From contig CM069765.1 in NCBI GenBank assembly GCA_036169595.1, positions 3,277,501 through 3,341,500 of the forward strand: 64,000 nucleotides of DNA, written 5' to 3'. This DNA comes from Dictyostelium firmibasis. Taxonomy: Eukaryota > Evosea > Eumycetozoa > Dictyosteliales > Dictyosteliaceae. Positions 29,792 through 40,066 of this stretch are shown piece by piece. The translations under genes were made by a program, and so were the position numbers. Within the stretch, counting starts at the first letter, position 1; the number at the start of each line of letters is the position of its first letter. The notes beneath the pieces were generated by a model, which worked only from the letters and a program-made list of their open reading frames with translations, did no database searches and was not told where the DNA came from.

Positions 29792-30646
29792 AAATAAAAA
29801 AAAAAAAAAAAAAAAGGGAAAATTTTCAATTAATTTTTTATACTTTGAAAATTAATTTTTCTTTTACATATTAAGATTATCTATTTAAATTGGTTTTTAT
29901 TTTGTTTTATTTTTTTTTTTTTTTTACTTTATTTTATTTTATTTGTTTTTTTTTTTTTTTTTTTTTTTTGAGATTTTTAAAAGATAACCTAAAATATTAA
30001 TAAAATAAAAATAATTGATAATTATGATAATGATTTAAAATTTTAAATCAAGTATAAACTTAATTGTAATAGCAATATTTCATAAAGAAAGTTTTTTGAT
30101 TTGTTAAATTTTATTTTTAATTTTTTTTTTTTGAAAAAAAAAAAACAAAAATAAAAAAAATTAAAATTTTTAATAAAAAAAAAAATAAAAAATAAAAATA
30201 AAAAAAAGTTTTAAAAGGAAAAAAAAATTTTAGATAAAAGAAAAAAAAGAAAAAAAAAAGAAAGGGGAGTTAAAGTTGGTTAAAATTTTTTTATTAATTT
30301 TTTAATTATTTATTTTAATTTATTTTAATTTTTAATTTCATTATTTTAATTTTTAGCGCTTTCGATACTGCATTTTCATTTTTTTTATTTTTTTTTTTTT
30401 ATTTTTTTCAAAAAAAATTCCCCCAATCGTTTAAAACACAGACAAAAAAAAAAAACAAGAAAAGAAAAAAATAAAAAAAATAAAAACAATTAGAGTGTAT
30501 TTGTGATACTTTATATAAAAACGGTGTATCACATTAAAGCTTTATATTGTTTTTTTTTTTTTTTTTTCTATTTCTTTTTTTAATTTTATTTTTTTATTCA
30601 TTCCCGTCCTGAATAAAAAAAAAATTAAAGAGAATATACTTGTCAA
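29251..30646. other. Divergent intergenic region between psmA6 and the AGC kinase
   Basis: 1.4 kb of A/T-rich DNA with very long T and A runs and a short TTA run near 29711-29740. It must hold two promoters. Mixed-sequence words occur at 30355-30380 (AGCGCTTTCGATACTGCATTT) and around 30500-30545. No gene is supported. Confidence 0.5.
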
Positions 30647-33600
30647 ATGGTATTTTCACTAAAAGAATCATCAGACTCTATATCAAAACCGTCATCATTA
30701 AAAAATAGTAGTATTATAGAAAATCCTGAAATAATAAATAATAGTAATAATAATAATAATAACAATAATAATATAATTAAAAGTCCAAATTTTTTATTAT
30801 CACAAAAACAAAGATCAATTAATATAAGTAATGAGCAAGCTCAGAGAGAATTACAACAATCGAATAGCAGCAATAGTGGGGGTAATTTAGATCACCATGA
30901 CCCAAATTCACCAAAATATTTAACCTCATCACATTCTTCTGTTGTAATACCACAAGATAATATTAGGATATCATCAACATCAAATTCACCAATATTACCA
31001 GAGATTTCAGAAAACGGTTTATTAGAGTCCCCAACATCACCAATAAGAGTCTCATCAACACCAACAACGCCAACATCACCACCATTTATAACATCACCAC
31101 CATTTATAACATCACCAAAAGGTTTAAATTCACCAAGAAGATTGGTTGGTTTCTTTTCAAAATCAACATCCTATCAATCATTATTAAGTAACAATAATAA
31201 TAGTAATAACCCCAATAGTATTAGTAATAGAGTTATCAATAGCAGTAATACAACAACTAGTGCTTCAAATAGTATTCATACAAGTTTTAATAATGATACC
31301 GATGATATAACAAGTAGTAATGGTTGTAGAGGCGGTGACAATAGTTTAATGAACTCAATATCTTCAACGAATAGTAACAACAACAACGATATAAATGAAT
31401 TTTCACCAAAAAGTAAAAGATTAATTAGACATGAAAAATCAAAATCATCACCACCCCTTTCACCAATAATACCATATTATGAACATTTAATAACAAAGAG
31501 TAATTATAGCAGCAGTAACAATAGTGGCGATAGTAGTTATAATAATAGTAGGGATGATTTATTTAAAAAACCATTTGAATTGAATAAAGAATCTTCTCCT
31601 ACTAATTCACTTATTCCAAATGTTTCCGCACTAAAATTAAATAGAACAATCACAACATCGAATGGTTCAACTATTTTCACTTCATCTTCATCTGATTTAG
31701 TTTCTGAAGATGGTGAAAATGATAATGTCAATAATAAAAACAATAGTAATAATGATTACCAAAGGTTAGAAAATGAAAAGATAAAAAGTAGCAACAAAAA
31801 AATGATCAAAAACAACAATAATAATAATGAATTATCAAAAGAAGATGAAGAAAAGAAAGAAAAGGAATTAGAAAATTATATAAATATGATAAATAATAGT
31901 GGGTTTATTACAAGCGATAATAATAATAATAATAGCAATAATTCAATTATATCAAATGGGTCACCATTTTCACCAATTAAAGAAGAATCACCACAACCAA
32001 GTCCAACATTTTCACCAAAACCATCACTTCAAAGACAAAGATCAAACTCTAAAAATGTATTATATTCACCAAACGCATCGCCTTCAAACTCTTGTAAAAT
32101 ACCAACACCACCACCACTTCATAATATTTCAATTATTGATACTTCTTTAAATCAAAGTAATATAGAAAACAATAATACCACAACCAATAATAATATAGAA
32201 AACAACATCAATAATAAAAATTTAGAAAGTAATATAGATAATATAGATAATAATATAGATAATAATAATAATATAGATAATATACAAAAAACACCAAATA
32301 ATAAAATTAATACAGATGAAAATCCAATGATTATAACAAATAGTGTATTAAAGAGATCAGGTAATATTGATTATTTACAAATCAATAATAATTATGTTAT
32401 ACCATCTCCATCGCCTGGTACACAACTATCAGAGTGTACCAATCAACAGAAATATAGTCCACCAGTATCAATAGTTGATTTCACATTGATTGAAAAGATT
32501 GGTGAAGGTGGATTTGGACAAGTATTTCTTGCAAAGAAAAAAGATACAGGTGAGATTGTAGCAATTAAAAGAATGTCAAAAGAGTTAATTTGGAGTAAGA
32601 ATAAAGTTTCGCATATAAAGAATGAACGTGATATTTTAGCGCAGGGAAAGAATCATCGTTGGATTGTATCATTGGTCTATTCATTTCAAGATGACCATTA
32701 TCTTTATTTAGCAATGGAATATGTACCAGGTGGTGATTTAAGATCATTATTGAGTGCTTTGAATTCATTGGATGAAGATTCCGCTAGATTCTATATGGCT
32801 GAAATGGTTGAAGCCGTCGACAGTTGTCATAGACTGGGTTATTGCCATAGAGATTTAAAGCCTGAAAACTTTTTAATCTCTAGAGATGGTCACGTTAAAT
32901 TGGCCGATTTTGGTCTTAGTAAAAATGTTATCACCCGTTATAACCATATGAGATCTGCCTCGGCCGATAATACACTAAATACCTCAACCTCAACGCCAAC
33001 CAATGCAAATCAACTTAGTAGTAGTATGGTCGAACATACACCAATGAAATTTGGTGTTGGTGGACCTTTGAACTCGTCAGTTACAGATTTTGGTTCATTT
33101 AAAGATTTAGGAGTTGCCGCAAGATTGGCTTATTCAGTTGTTGGTAGTCCATTTTATATGGCACCAGAAGTTTTGCAGGCTACACGTGGATATGGCGATG
33201 AAGTAGATTGGTGGTCACTGGGTTGTATGTTTTATGAATTCATTTTTGGTGTACCACCATTTGATGGTGACTCACCAGAGGAGGTAATGGAAACAGTATT
33301 GAAATGGAAAACAATGTTACAAAGACCAGATGGTGTTTCCAATGAACTTTGGGATCTAATATCCGGATTAATTAATGATGGTTCAACTCGTTTAGGTTCA
33401 GGAGAAAAAGGTGTTGAAAATATAAAGAATCATGTTTTCTTTAAAGGTGTACCTTGGGGAAGATTACATGAATTAGACCCACCTTTTGTGCCTCTATTAC
33501 AGGATGACTATGATACAACTTATTTTGAAAATACTGAAAAATTAGACAATAATTTCCTACAACAACAACAAATTTTTCAACCTCAAACCCCAAATCAACC

Positions 33601-34102
33601 ACCACAAACTCCAAACGATAAAATGATTTTCGACAAAATTCGTTCACCAGTTGTCTATACAAATAAACATTCTGGAAATATTATCACTAGCAGAAGTAGA
33701 CCAAGAAATATTTTAGGTTTCACCTATCCAAGAGCTGATGATCAACCATTACTTTGGAATAATAATAATAATCTTTTAAAAAATTTTGAAGAGTTAACAG
33801 TATCAAATAATAATAATAGTCATAATAATAATAATAAAAATAAGGGACCGAATAATAATAATAATAATAATAATAACAATAATAGTAATAATAATAAAAA
33901 AAAAGTAACAATTCCAATTTCCACAGGGAGAATAATAAGTGAAGTTGATAATAATAGCGATGCAAATAATATTAATGCTGGCATTAATTTAACTCCACCA
34001 AATCCTAGTCCTTTCAATAGTAGTGAGACTTTAAATTTCGAAACTAAACAAGAACCCACAAGTCCATATGGTTCATACAGTAATATCAATAATCCATTTT
34101 AA
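30647..34102 (+). CDS. AGC protein kinase, NDR-like, with long low-complexity N-terminus
   Basis: Single exon, 1151 residues. Residues 1-600 are Ser/Asn/Thr/Pro-rich with no domain. The kinase domain spans about 608-935: GEGGFGQVFLAKK, VAIKRMSKE, YCHRDLKPENFL, ADFGLS, then an insert of about 75 residues before GSPFYMAPEVL and EVDWWSLGCMFYEF. The tail RLGSGEKGVENIKNHVFF and a C-terminal NILGFTYPR near residue 1022 match the AGC tail and hydrophobic motif, whose Thr is the expected activating site. The insert between DFG and APE is typical of NDR/LATS kinases, which act with MOB proteins in cell-division and morphogenesis pathways. It is probably one of the long Dictyostelium NDR kinases (ndrC or ndrD), but I cannot tell which. 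Confidence 0.85.
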   Translation: MVFSLKESSDSISKPSSLKNSSIIENPEIINNSNNNNNNNNNIIKSPNFLLSQKQRSINISNEQAQRELQQSNSSNSGGNLDHHDPNSPKYLTSSHSSVVIPQDNIRISSTSNSPILPEISENGLLESPTSPIRVSSTPTTPTSPPFITSPPFITSPKGLNSPRRLVGFFSKSTSYQSLLSNNNNSNNPNSISNRVINSSNTTTSASNSIHTSFNNDTDDITSSNGCRGGDNSLMNSISSTNSNNNNDINEFSPKSKRLIRHEKSKSSPPLSPIIPYYEHLITKSNYSSSNNSGDSSYNNSRDDLFKKPFELNKESSPTNSLIPNVSALKLNRTITTSNGSTIFTSSSSDLVSEDGENDNVNNKNNSNNDYQRLENEKIKSSNKKMIKNNNNNNELSKEDEEKKEKELENYINMINNSGFITSDNNNNNSNNSIISNGSPFSPIKEESPQPSPTFSPKPSLQRQRSNSKNVLYSPNASPSNSCKIPTPPPLHNISIIDTSLNQSNIENNNTTTNNNIENNINNKNLESNIDNIDNNIDNNNNIDNIQKTPNNKINTDENPMIITNSVLKRSGNIDYLQINNNYVIPSPSPGTQLSECTNQQKYSPPVSIVDFTLIEKIGEGGFGQVFLAKKKDTGEIVAIKRMSKELIWSKNKVSHIKNERDILAQGKNHRWIVSLVYSFQDDHYLYLAMEYVPGGDLRSLLSALNSLDEDSARFYMAEMVEAVDSCHRLGYCHRDLKPENFLISRDGHVKLADFGLSKNVITRYNHMRSASADNTLNTSTSTPTNANQLSSSMVEHTPMKFGVGGPLNSSVTDFGSFKDLGVAARLAYSVVGSPFYMAPEVLQATRGYGDEVDWWSLGCMFYEFIFGVPPFDGDSPEEVMETVLKWKTMLQRPDGVSNELWDLISGLINDGSTRLGSGEKGVENIKNHVFFKGVPWGRLHELDPPFVPLLQDDYDTTYFENTEKLDNNFLQQQQIFQPQTPNQPPQTPNDKMIFDKIRSPVVYTNKHSGNIITSRSRPRNILGFTYPRADDQPLLWNNNNNLLKNFEELTVSNNNNSHNNNNKNKGPNNNNNNNNNNNSNNNKKKVTIPISTGRIISEVDNNSDANNINAGINLTPPNPSPFNSSETLNFETKQEPTSPYGSYSNINNPF

Positions 34103-34142
34103 ATTAATTGATTAATAAACATAATAAAATAATATTTATTAT

Positions 34143-34176
<34 letters not shown>

Positions 34177-34835
34177 TCTTTTTTTTTTTTTTTTCTTTTT
34201 TTTTTTCTGCAATACAATATTATTTTTTATAATAATTTTTGTTTTCTTTTTTTTTTTTGGAAAAATTTCAGATAACGAATTAAATATAAAGTCATTATTT
34301 AATTTCACAAATTTTTCCTAGATTAAAATTCAAATACTCTTTTTCTTAATTTTATTTTTTTAATGTTAAATATTATTAATAAATAAATAGAAAGAACATG
34401 TATTTGAAACAAAAAAAAAATAAAAAAAAAAAAATTAATAAAAAAAAACCTTAAAAACAAAATTATTTAACAAAAATATTATTATTGTATTACATGTTCA
34501 TATCTTTATTAATTGATCAAAATTAATTCATTTAAATTTATAAAAACTTCTTTTTTTTTGCTTGATTTTTTGTAAATGTATAAAAAATTACTTTTTTATA
34601 AAATTAATGCTTTCCAACAAAAAATATATACCTTGATGGCCATTTTGGGAAAAAAATATTTTATATTATAAGTTTTATAAAAAAAAAAAAAATTAAAAAA
34701 ATTCATTTTCATTTTCATTTTTTTTTTTTTTTTTTTTTAAATATTTAATTTTTCAATAAAGTAGAGATATTAGTAGATAAAAGGACTCGGCACAACAAAA
34801 AGAAATTTATAAATTAATAATATATAAAATTAAAG
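34103..34835. other. Intergenic region
   Basis: A/T-rich spacer between two plus-strand genes, with no gene seen. The word AAAGGACTCGGCACAACAAAAAG near 34780-34802, about 35 bp before the next ATG, is the only mixed-sequence element and may be near the transcription start. Confidence 0.5.
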
Positions 34836-36173
34836 ATGTCAGAATCACAACCAATGATGGATATAGCATCACCAGGAACAGGTAAAGAAAAGAAAACACC
34901 AAAAGCTAAAGAAAATAAAGAAAAGAAAACACCAACACCTAAAGAACCAAAAGTAACAAAAACAAAAGAATCAAAACCAAAAGAACTAAAACAACCTAAA
35001 GAATCTAAGCAATCAAAAGAACCAAAACAATCTAAGGAACCAAAAGAACCCAAGACACCAAAAGAGAAGAAAACACCAGCAACTCCTAAAGAGCCAAAGG
35101 AATCAAAGGAACCAAAGGAGCCAAAGGAGTCAAAGGAGCCAAAGGAATCAAAGGAATCAAAGGAATCAAAGGAATCAAAGGAACAAAAACCAAAGAAATT
35201 AACAAAAAAACAATTAGCAGCACAACAAGGAGTAACAACTGTTGCTCCTCCATTAGGTACACCTCCAACAACTACAACCACCACCACCACATCATCAACA
35301 GCTAACAGTCAACCAAGTACACCAAGCATTTTAGATTTACCATCACCTTCACAATCTACAAAAAAACAACGAACAACTCCAACTGCACCATCCAATAAAA
35401 AATCAACTACCAAACCTATAAAGAAACCAGACCACTCTGAAGATGATGAGAGTGCGAATGACGACGATGAAGATGAAGAAGAAGACGATGACGATAAGAA
35501 AAATGATGACGATGAAGATGAAGATGAGGAGAGTGAAAGTGATTCAGATTTTGAAAAGAGTAATAGAAAGAGAAAAAAGATATTTCAAAAGAACAAGAAT
35601 AGAGGTGCTCGATTACAATCAGATGATGATGATGAAGATGGAAGTGGTAGTGGAAGTGATGAGGATTCTGATGAAGACTCTGAAGAATCTGAATCTGAAG
35701 AATCTGATTCAGATGATTCAGACTCTGATTCCGATGATGACTCAGACTCAGACTCTGACTCTGATTCATCAGAAGGAGAAGGTAATGATGATGATGACGA
35801 TGAATCCACACTCAATCTCTCAGAGATGCAGGTTAGAGAGAATACACAAATGAATACATTAATTAAACATTTTTCAGAGGATCAACAAACTAGATTCGAA
35901 TATTATAAAAGATCATCATTTCAACGTGCAAACATTAAAAAAGTTATGCAATCGGTTTTATCAGCACCTGTAAATCAAACCTCTGCAATTGTTATGGGAG
36001 GTATTGCAAAGGTTTTCGTGGGTGAAATTGTTGAATTGGCAAGATCAATCATGGAGGAATGGAGAGAAATTGGCCCAATTCGTCCAAGACATATAAGAGA
36101 AGCCTATAGAAGGTTAAAAGAATCGAATTCAATACCATATTATAAAAAATCTGTACCAAAATCAATTAAATAA
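34836..36173 (+). CDS. taf11: Transcription initiation factor TFIID subunit 11
   Basis: Single exon, 445 residues. The C-terminal ~110 residues are the TAF11 (hTAFII28) histone-fold domain: FSEDQQTRFEYYKRSSFQRA, then SAIVMGGIAKVFVGEIVELA and RPRHIREAYRRLKES, closely matching animal and yeast TAF11. It pairs with TAF13 in TFIID. The N-terminal half is unusual: about 110 residues of KEPK/KESK repeats, a Thr run, then about 150 residues of Asp/Glu/Ser. The lysine repeat followed by the acidic stretch is low complexity and probably disordered. The domain call is firm. Confidence 0.93.
   Translation: MSESQPMMDIASPGTGKEKKTPKAKENKEKKTPTPKEPKVTKTKESKPKELKQPKESKQSKEPKQSKEPKEPKTPKEKKTPATPKEPKESKEPKEPKESKEPKESKESKESKESKEQKPKKLTKKQLAAQQGVTTVAPPLGTPPTTTTTTTTSSTANSQPSTPSILDLPSPSQSTKKQRTTPTAPSNKKSTTKPIKKPDHSEDDESANDDDEDEEEDDDDKKNDDDEDEDEESESDSDFEKSNRKRKKIFQKNKNRGARLQSDDDDEDGSGSGSDEDSDEDSEESESEESDSDDSDSDSDDDSDSDSDSDSSEGEGNDDDDDESTLNLSEMQVRENTQMNTLIKHFSEDQQTRFEYYKRSSFQRANIKKVMQSVLSAPVNQTSAIVMGGIAKVFVGEIVELARSIMEEWREIGPIRPRHIREAYRRLKESNSIPYYKKSVPKSIK
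35050..35190 (+). repeat. Tandem KEPKESK-type repeat in TAF11
   Basis: Tandem 12- to 15-nt units read as Lys-Glu-Pro-Lys or Lys-Glu-Ser-Lys across the N-terminal third of the protein, ending in five consecutive AAGGAATCA units. Confidence 0.8.
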
Positions 36174-36380
36174 TATATATAATAATAACAATAATTTTTT
36201 TATTTTTTTTTTCCAAAAATATATATTTTTTTTCAATCCTTTTTTTTTTTTTCTTTTTTTTTTTTCACTTATTGCAAAAAATAAAATTAAATCAAACGAT
36301 TCCCAAACCAACCAAAAATAACGAAATTATTCCAAATGTATCGCTTTTTTTCATTTTTATTTTTATTTTTTTTTTTTTTT

Positions 36381-36414
<34 letters not shown>

Positions 36415-36416
<2 letters not shown>

Positions 36417-38128
36417 GTACACACAAACAGCTATGAGTAGTCACAAAAGAGACCATAATGAAATGACCCAACAATCTGAAACTAATTTAGAGATCAATGC
36501 TAAAACAATTGATATAAATAAAAGTGATAACAATAAAAAAGAATCAAAGAACAAACCAAAGAAATCAAATACAGGTAGCAATCAAAAAGAAGAAACTCCA
36601 AAATTCACAGAGGAAGAGAATTATTTTTTAAATAGAATAAAAACTCAAATTAAACCAGTTTTGGATGATTTTGAAGAATATGGTTTGGTTTTAGGTTTGT
36701 AAACAAAAAAAAAAAAATTTCTCAATCGTTTGAAAAAGTTCACATACTCATATTATTATTATTATTAGATACAATATATGTTGTTGATATATTAGCACAA
36801 ATGGCAAATAAACATATAAAAACATTATCACAAATCATAAGTGACGAGTTCACTTCAGAATTTAATCATTTAAAGAAAATTAAAAAAAAACCATCACCAA
36901 TTGTTGATGATAAAGAAAAAGAAAAAGAAAAAGAAAAAGAAAAAGAAAAAGAAAAAGAAAAAGAAAAAGAAAAAGAAGATAATAGTGAAAATAATGATGG
37001 AGATAAAAATGAAAAAAAGAATTCAAAAAAAACAAAAAAACCACCATCAGCATCACAAGCAGGTAATATATTACAATTATTAATTTGTGGTGAATCTAGA
37101 TTTAAAAATTTAAAGGTTATATTAGAGAGAGTTGAGTATGATAAAGAGTTGAATGATATTAAATTTATTGGTGATAGTGATGATATTGAATATCAATCGT
37201 TATCAAATGAGCAAAAAGGAATAATTAAATTTATAAAAAGTAATGACTTTATAATATCAATTGAAAATGTACCAAAATATCCTCCTTTACTTTATGAAAT
37301 ATGGGAAGACTGGAATTATAATATTTGGCCATGTGTATACAGAGCTCATATTTTGTATGTTTTATTATCATTATTATCATTATTATTATTTAAATTGTTA
37401 TTATTAATTAAATTATTATTATTTTTATTATTTCCAATTTCTATTATTTCCAATTTTTTTTATATAGCTCAACACCATTAATATCAAATGTAAAGAATGA
37501 AACATTATTAGAAATGAGAAAGTATATGTTATTAGCAATTGAACAAGCTGAAATTGGTAAAAATAGAGGACATAAAGGAATTGGTGCAGTATTGATTGAT
37601 CCTGATTCGAATAGAATTGTTGCAACATCATATGATCAAACCAATAAAATATCAGTTGATAAAACCCCTGAAATTCTAGAAACTCAATATCTTTCACCAG
37701 TTGTTTCTCATTGTATAATGACAATAATGAACAAACTATCAATTGAGCAAGTTACTGATATTAAAAGAAGAATGAAAGAACAAAATGATAAAGAAGAAAA
37801 AGAAAAAGAAGAAGAAGAAAAAGTAGAAAATGAAAATAAAACTTGTAATGATGAGGAATGTAATATTTTAAGTTTTGTAAATCTTGGACAATATTTAGCA
37901 ACAAACTTTCATTTATATATAACAAAAGAACCATGTGTAATGTGCTCAATGGCTTTGGTTCATAGTAGAGTAAAAAGAGTTGTATATGGCTCAAGTAGCA
38001 GAGATGGTGGATTGGGCACATATCTAAAAATTCATACTGAAAAATCCTTAAATCATAGATTCGAAGTCTATAAAGATTTTATGAATGATGAATGCAAGAA
38101 ATTATTCGATTCTCCTGATGCATCCTAA
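36415..38128 (+). CDS. tRNA-specific adenosine deaminase subunit Tad3/ADAT3-like
   Basis: Three exons: 36415-36694 (GTTTGT donor), 36769-37354 and 37468-38128, giving 508 residues. An alternative start at 36433 would remove six residues. The C-terminal cytidine-deaminase fold has the zinc ligands in VVSHCIMTIM and in YITKEPCVMCSMALVHSRVK, followed by VVYGSSSRDGGLGTY and LNHRFEVYK, both typical of ADAT3. At the active site the family's HxE is replaced by His-Cys-Ile, as in ADAT3 (human HAV). It is therefore the structural partner of Tad2/ADAT2, which makes inosine at the wobble position of tRNA anticodons. The N-terminal half (KEKE repeat; ILQLLICGES) resembles the ADAT3 N-terminal domain. The first-exon donor is the least certain junction. 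Confidence 0.87.
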
Positions 38129-38152
38129 AAATAAACTTTCAAAATAAAATGG

Positions 38153-38188
38153 AACAATAATAAAATGTAATTACATTTTATTATTGTT
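38153..38188. terminator. 36-nt perfect palindrome between convergent genes
   Basis: The left arm AACAATAATAAAATGTAA is exactly the reverse complement of the right arm TTACATTTTATTATTGTT, with no loop spacer. It lies 25 bp after the Tad3-like stop codon and 45 bp before the stop of the convergent gene, and a T-run follows. It contains AATAAA on both strands (AATAAAATG), so it could serve as a two-way polyadenylation site. The hairpin/terminator role is inference. Confidence 0.6.
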
Positions 38189-38232
38189 TTTTTTTTTTTT
38201 TTTTCGTTTATTTTTAATAAAAAATAATATTT

Positions 38233-38925
38233 TTATTTATTTACATGAGTTGGGAAAGAATGAAGTTTGATATTTAAAAAAGAATCTAAACGATGATTTT
38301 TCTCAAAGGTTGTTGGTAAAACTTTTAAACTATTATACAATTCCTTATCGATAAGATGCCAATGATGTTGAATATCTTTAAAGTTTGAAGAGGTAGCTAT
38401 TAAAGTGGGCTCTAATGGGTCAATGGTTGAAATGATTCTATAGGATTCATTTGATTTTAATAACCATGATACTGGTACATATGGAATGGCACGAATCCAT
38501 AACTTTGTGAAAAAACTATATTCTCTTGGTCCCAATTTCATTGTATCATTATTGTTATCATTATTACCATTACTTGTTAATGATGAAAATGGTACCATTA
38601 TATCATTACCTGGTAAACCAAATTGTTCCATTGCTTTCTTATCATTTTCATTTAATGGTGGTAATGGTTGTTGATTATGTGCCCTATGTAAATTTTTTAA
38701 CTCTTCCTCATTCTCCTTAAGATTTTTTGTAATTAATATTTGTTTCTCTTTAAAATCTTTAAAAATACCTTTAATATTTTTATCTTTTAAAATTTTACAA
38801 AAATTCTTTATTTGATCTTTTGTACTTTCATTATTATCATCATTTTTATTGTTAACTTGAAAATTTTTATTTGAAAAATATTCTTTTGGTAAAAATCTTT
38901 TATCTTTTATTTTTTTTTTAAACAT
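38233..38925 (-). CDS. Conserved-looking protein of unknown function
   Basis: Open frame of 230 residues from the ATG at 38925. The N-terminal half is Lys/Asn-rich (MFKKKIKDKRFLPKEYF). The C-terminal half is of more complex composition (FFTKLWIRAIPYVPVSWLLK, RIISTIDPLEPTLIATSSNF, HHWHLIDKELYNSLKVLP) and looks like a folded domain that I do not recognise. An alternative model adds an upstream exon at 39113-38990 (MWISKINRAYDHMNGLFLFY...), spliced from the GTAATT donor to an AG at about 38907, so that exon 2 starts at DKRFLPKE in the same frame. No AG near the ATG fits that exon otherwise. Gene is real; its start is uncertain. Confidence 0.65.
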   Translation of the reverse strand: MFKKKIKDKRFLPKEYFSNKNFQVNNKNDDNNESTKDQIKNFCKILKDKNIKGIFKDFKEKQILITKNLKENEEELKNLHRAHNQQPLPPLNENDKKAMEQFGLPGNDIMVPFSSLTSNGNNDNNNDTMKLGPREYSFFTKLWIRAIPYVPVSWLLKSNESYRIISTIDPLEPTLIATSSNFKDIQHHWHLIDKELYNSLKVLPTTFEKNHRLDSFLNIKLHSFPTHVNK

Positions 38926-38989
38926 AAATATAAGTATTAATTGTAATAAAATTAGATTTTATCTTTTGTTTTTATTGAATCTTAATTAC

Positions 38990-39113
38990 CAGTAATTAAA
39001 TAGTTTGTATTTTGTTTTTCAAGTACGAAATATGGGTTTCTTAAAATTGGTTTATAAAATAAAAACAGTCCATTCATATGGTCATATGCTCTATTGATTT
39101 TTGAAATCCACAT
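38990..39113 (-). CDS. Possible 5' exon of the 38233-38925 gene
   Basis: Forty-one codons from an ATG at 39113 read MWISKINRAYDHMNGLFLFY, then KPILRNPYFV and on to LIT, ending at a GTAATT donor. Base composition is coding-like compared with its surroundings. The 1-nt phase is matched by an AG inside the annotated start region of the downstream frame. The segment could be a mitochondrial presequence or the first part of the folded domain. Confidence 0.4.
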
Positions 39114-40066
39114 TTATGAGAAGAAAAACTTTTTAATTATTTGTATCAATTGAAAATAATAATTAAAAAGTTTTTTTTTCATTTTTTTTAAATTTTTTTT
39201 CTATTTTTTTTGTTTTTTTTTTTTTTTAATTTTTTTTTTTTTTTTTCAAATAATTATTTTTCATTGCTCATAACTACATATTTATAATTATAATTATATA
39301 TACATATATTAATTTAAATACCCCAAAATTCAGTTTTTTTTTTTTTTTTATTGAACATATTCGAAATAAATCAAGAAAAACGTACATATCTCAAAAAATG
39401 TAAGTCAAGTGTTTCTTTAGATGAATGTCCATTGCAACACTATAGACTTTCATAAAGAAGAAAGAATACCTCACAAAAAAAAAAAAAAAAAAAAAAGATG
39501 ATGGAAATATAGAAAGCGAAAATAAAGATATAGAGGGTGCTGAAAATATAGGATTTTTCATTGGCGACTCCCTTAATCCAATTGATTTATCAATAAAAAG
39601 TGATGAATCTGATGAATCTGATGACTTTAAAACTATTAAAAAATAAAAATAAAAGTTTATTAAATATGTATAAAATTAAATAATGTGTTGTCTGCTTTTT
39701 TTTTCTCCATTTTGAAGCTACAAAATTATTATGATTTTAGAAATTTGTGCAAATTTGACCAGTTTTTACCATATATCAACTTTTACAATGATTATTTTAC
39801 ACTCTTATAATTTTTATTATTTTTAAAATTTATTATTGTGGTTAGCTTTTTAAAAAGTTATTATAAATATCTTTATTACAAAAAAACAAAAATCATGTCA
39901 CAAAAAAAAAAAAGATATTAATTGAGATTTTTTTATGATTTTTTTTTTTAAAATTTTTTTTTTTTTATTTTTTTATTCCACCCAAGCAATAAAAATATTT
40001 TTTTATTTTCAAAAACATCAACAATAATATTTATTTTTTAATAACAACTCAAAAAACACTTTTACC
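39114..40066. other. Intergenic A/T-rich stretch containing a gene scrap
   Basis: Mostly homopolymer A/T. Within it, 39421-39646 looks like decayed or unresolved coding DNA and is listed separately. 39700-39800 has mixed composition without an open frame. The right end is the promoter of the first tiny gene. Confidence 0.45.
39421..39646 (+). pseudogene. Short coding-like fragment, acidic
   Basis: From 39497 a frame reads DDGNIESENKDIEGAENIGF, then FIGDSLNPIDLSIKSDESDE and SDDFKTIKK to a TAA at 39644. Upstream, ATG at 39421 opens MNVHCNTIDFHKEERIPH but meets a long A-run and ends in another frame. Composition is coding-like and the two pieces are out of phase across the homopolymer. It may be a broken gene, or a real gene whose splice or A-run length I cannot resolve. 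No family recognised. Confidence 0.4.

Noticed and set aside
34814-35290. 158-residue Phe/Ser/Gly-rich open frame on the minus strand
   Set aside because: It is the reverse reading of the Lys-Glu repeat in TAF11 and has no independent evidence.
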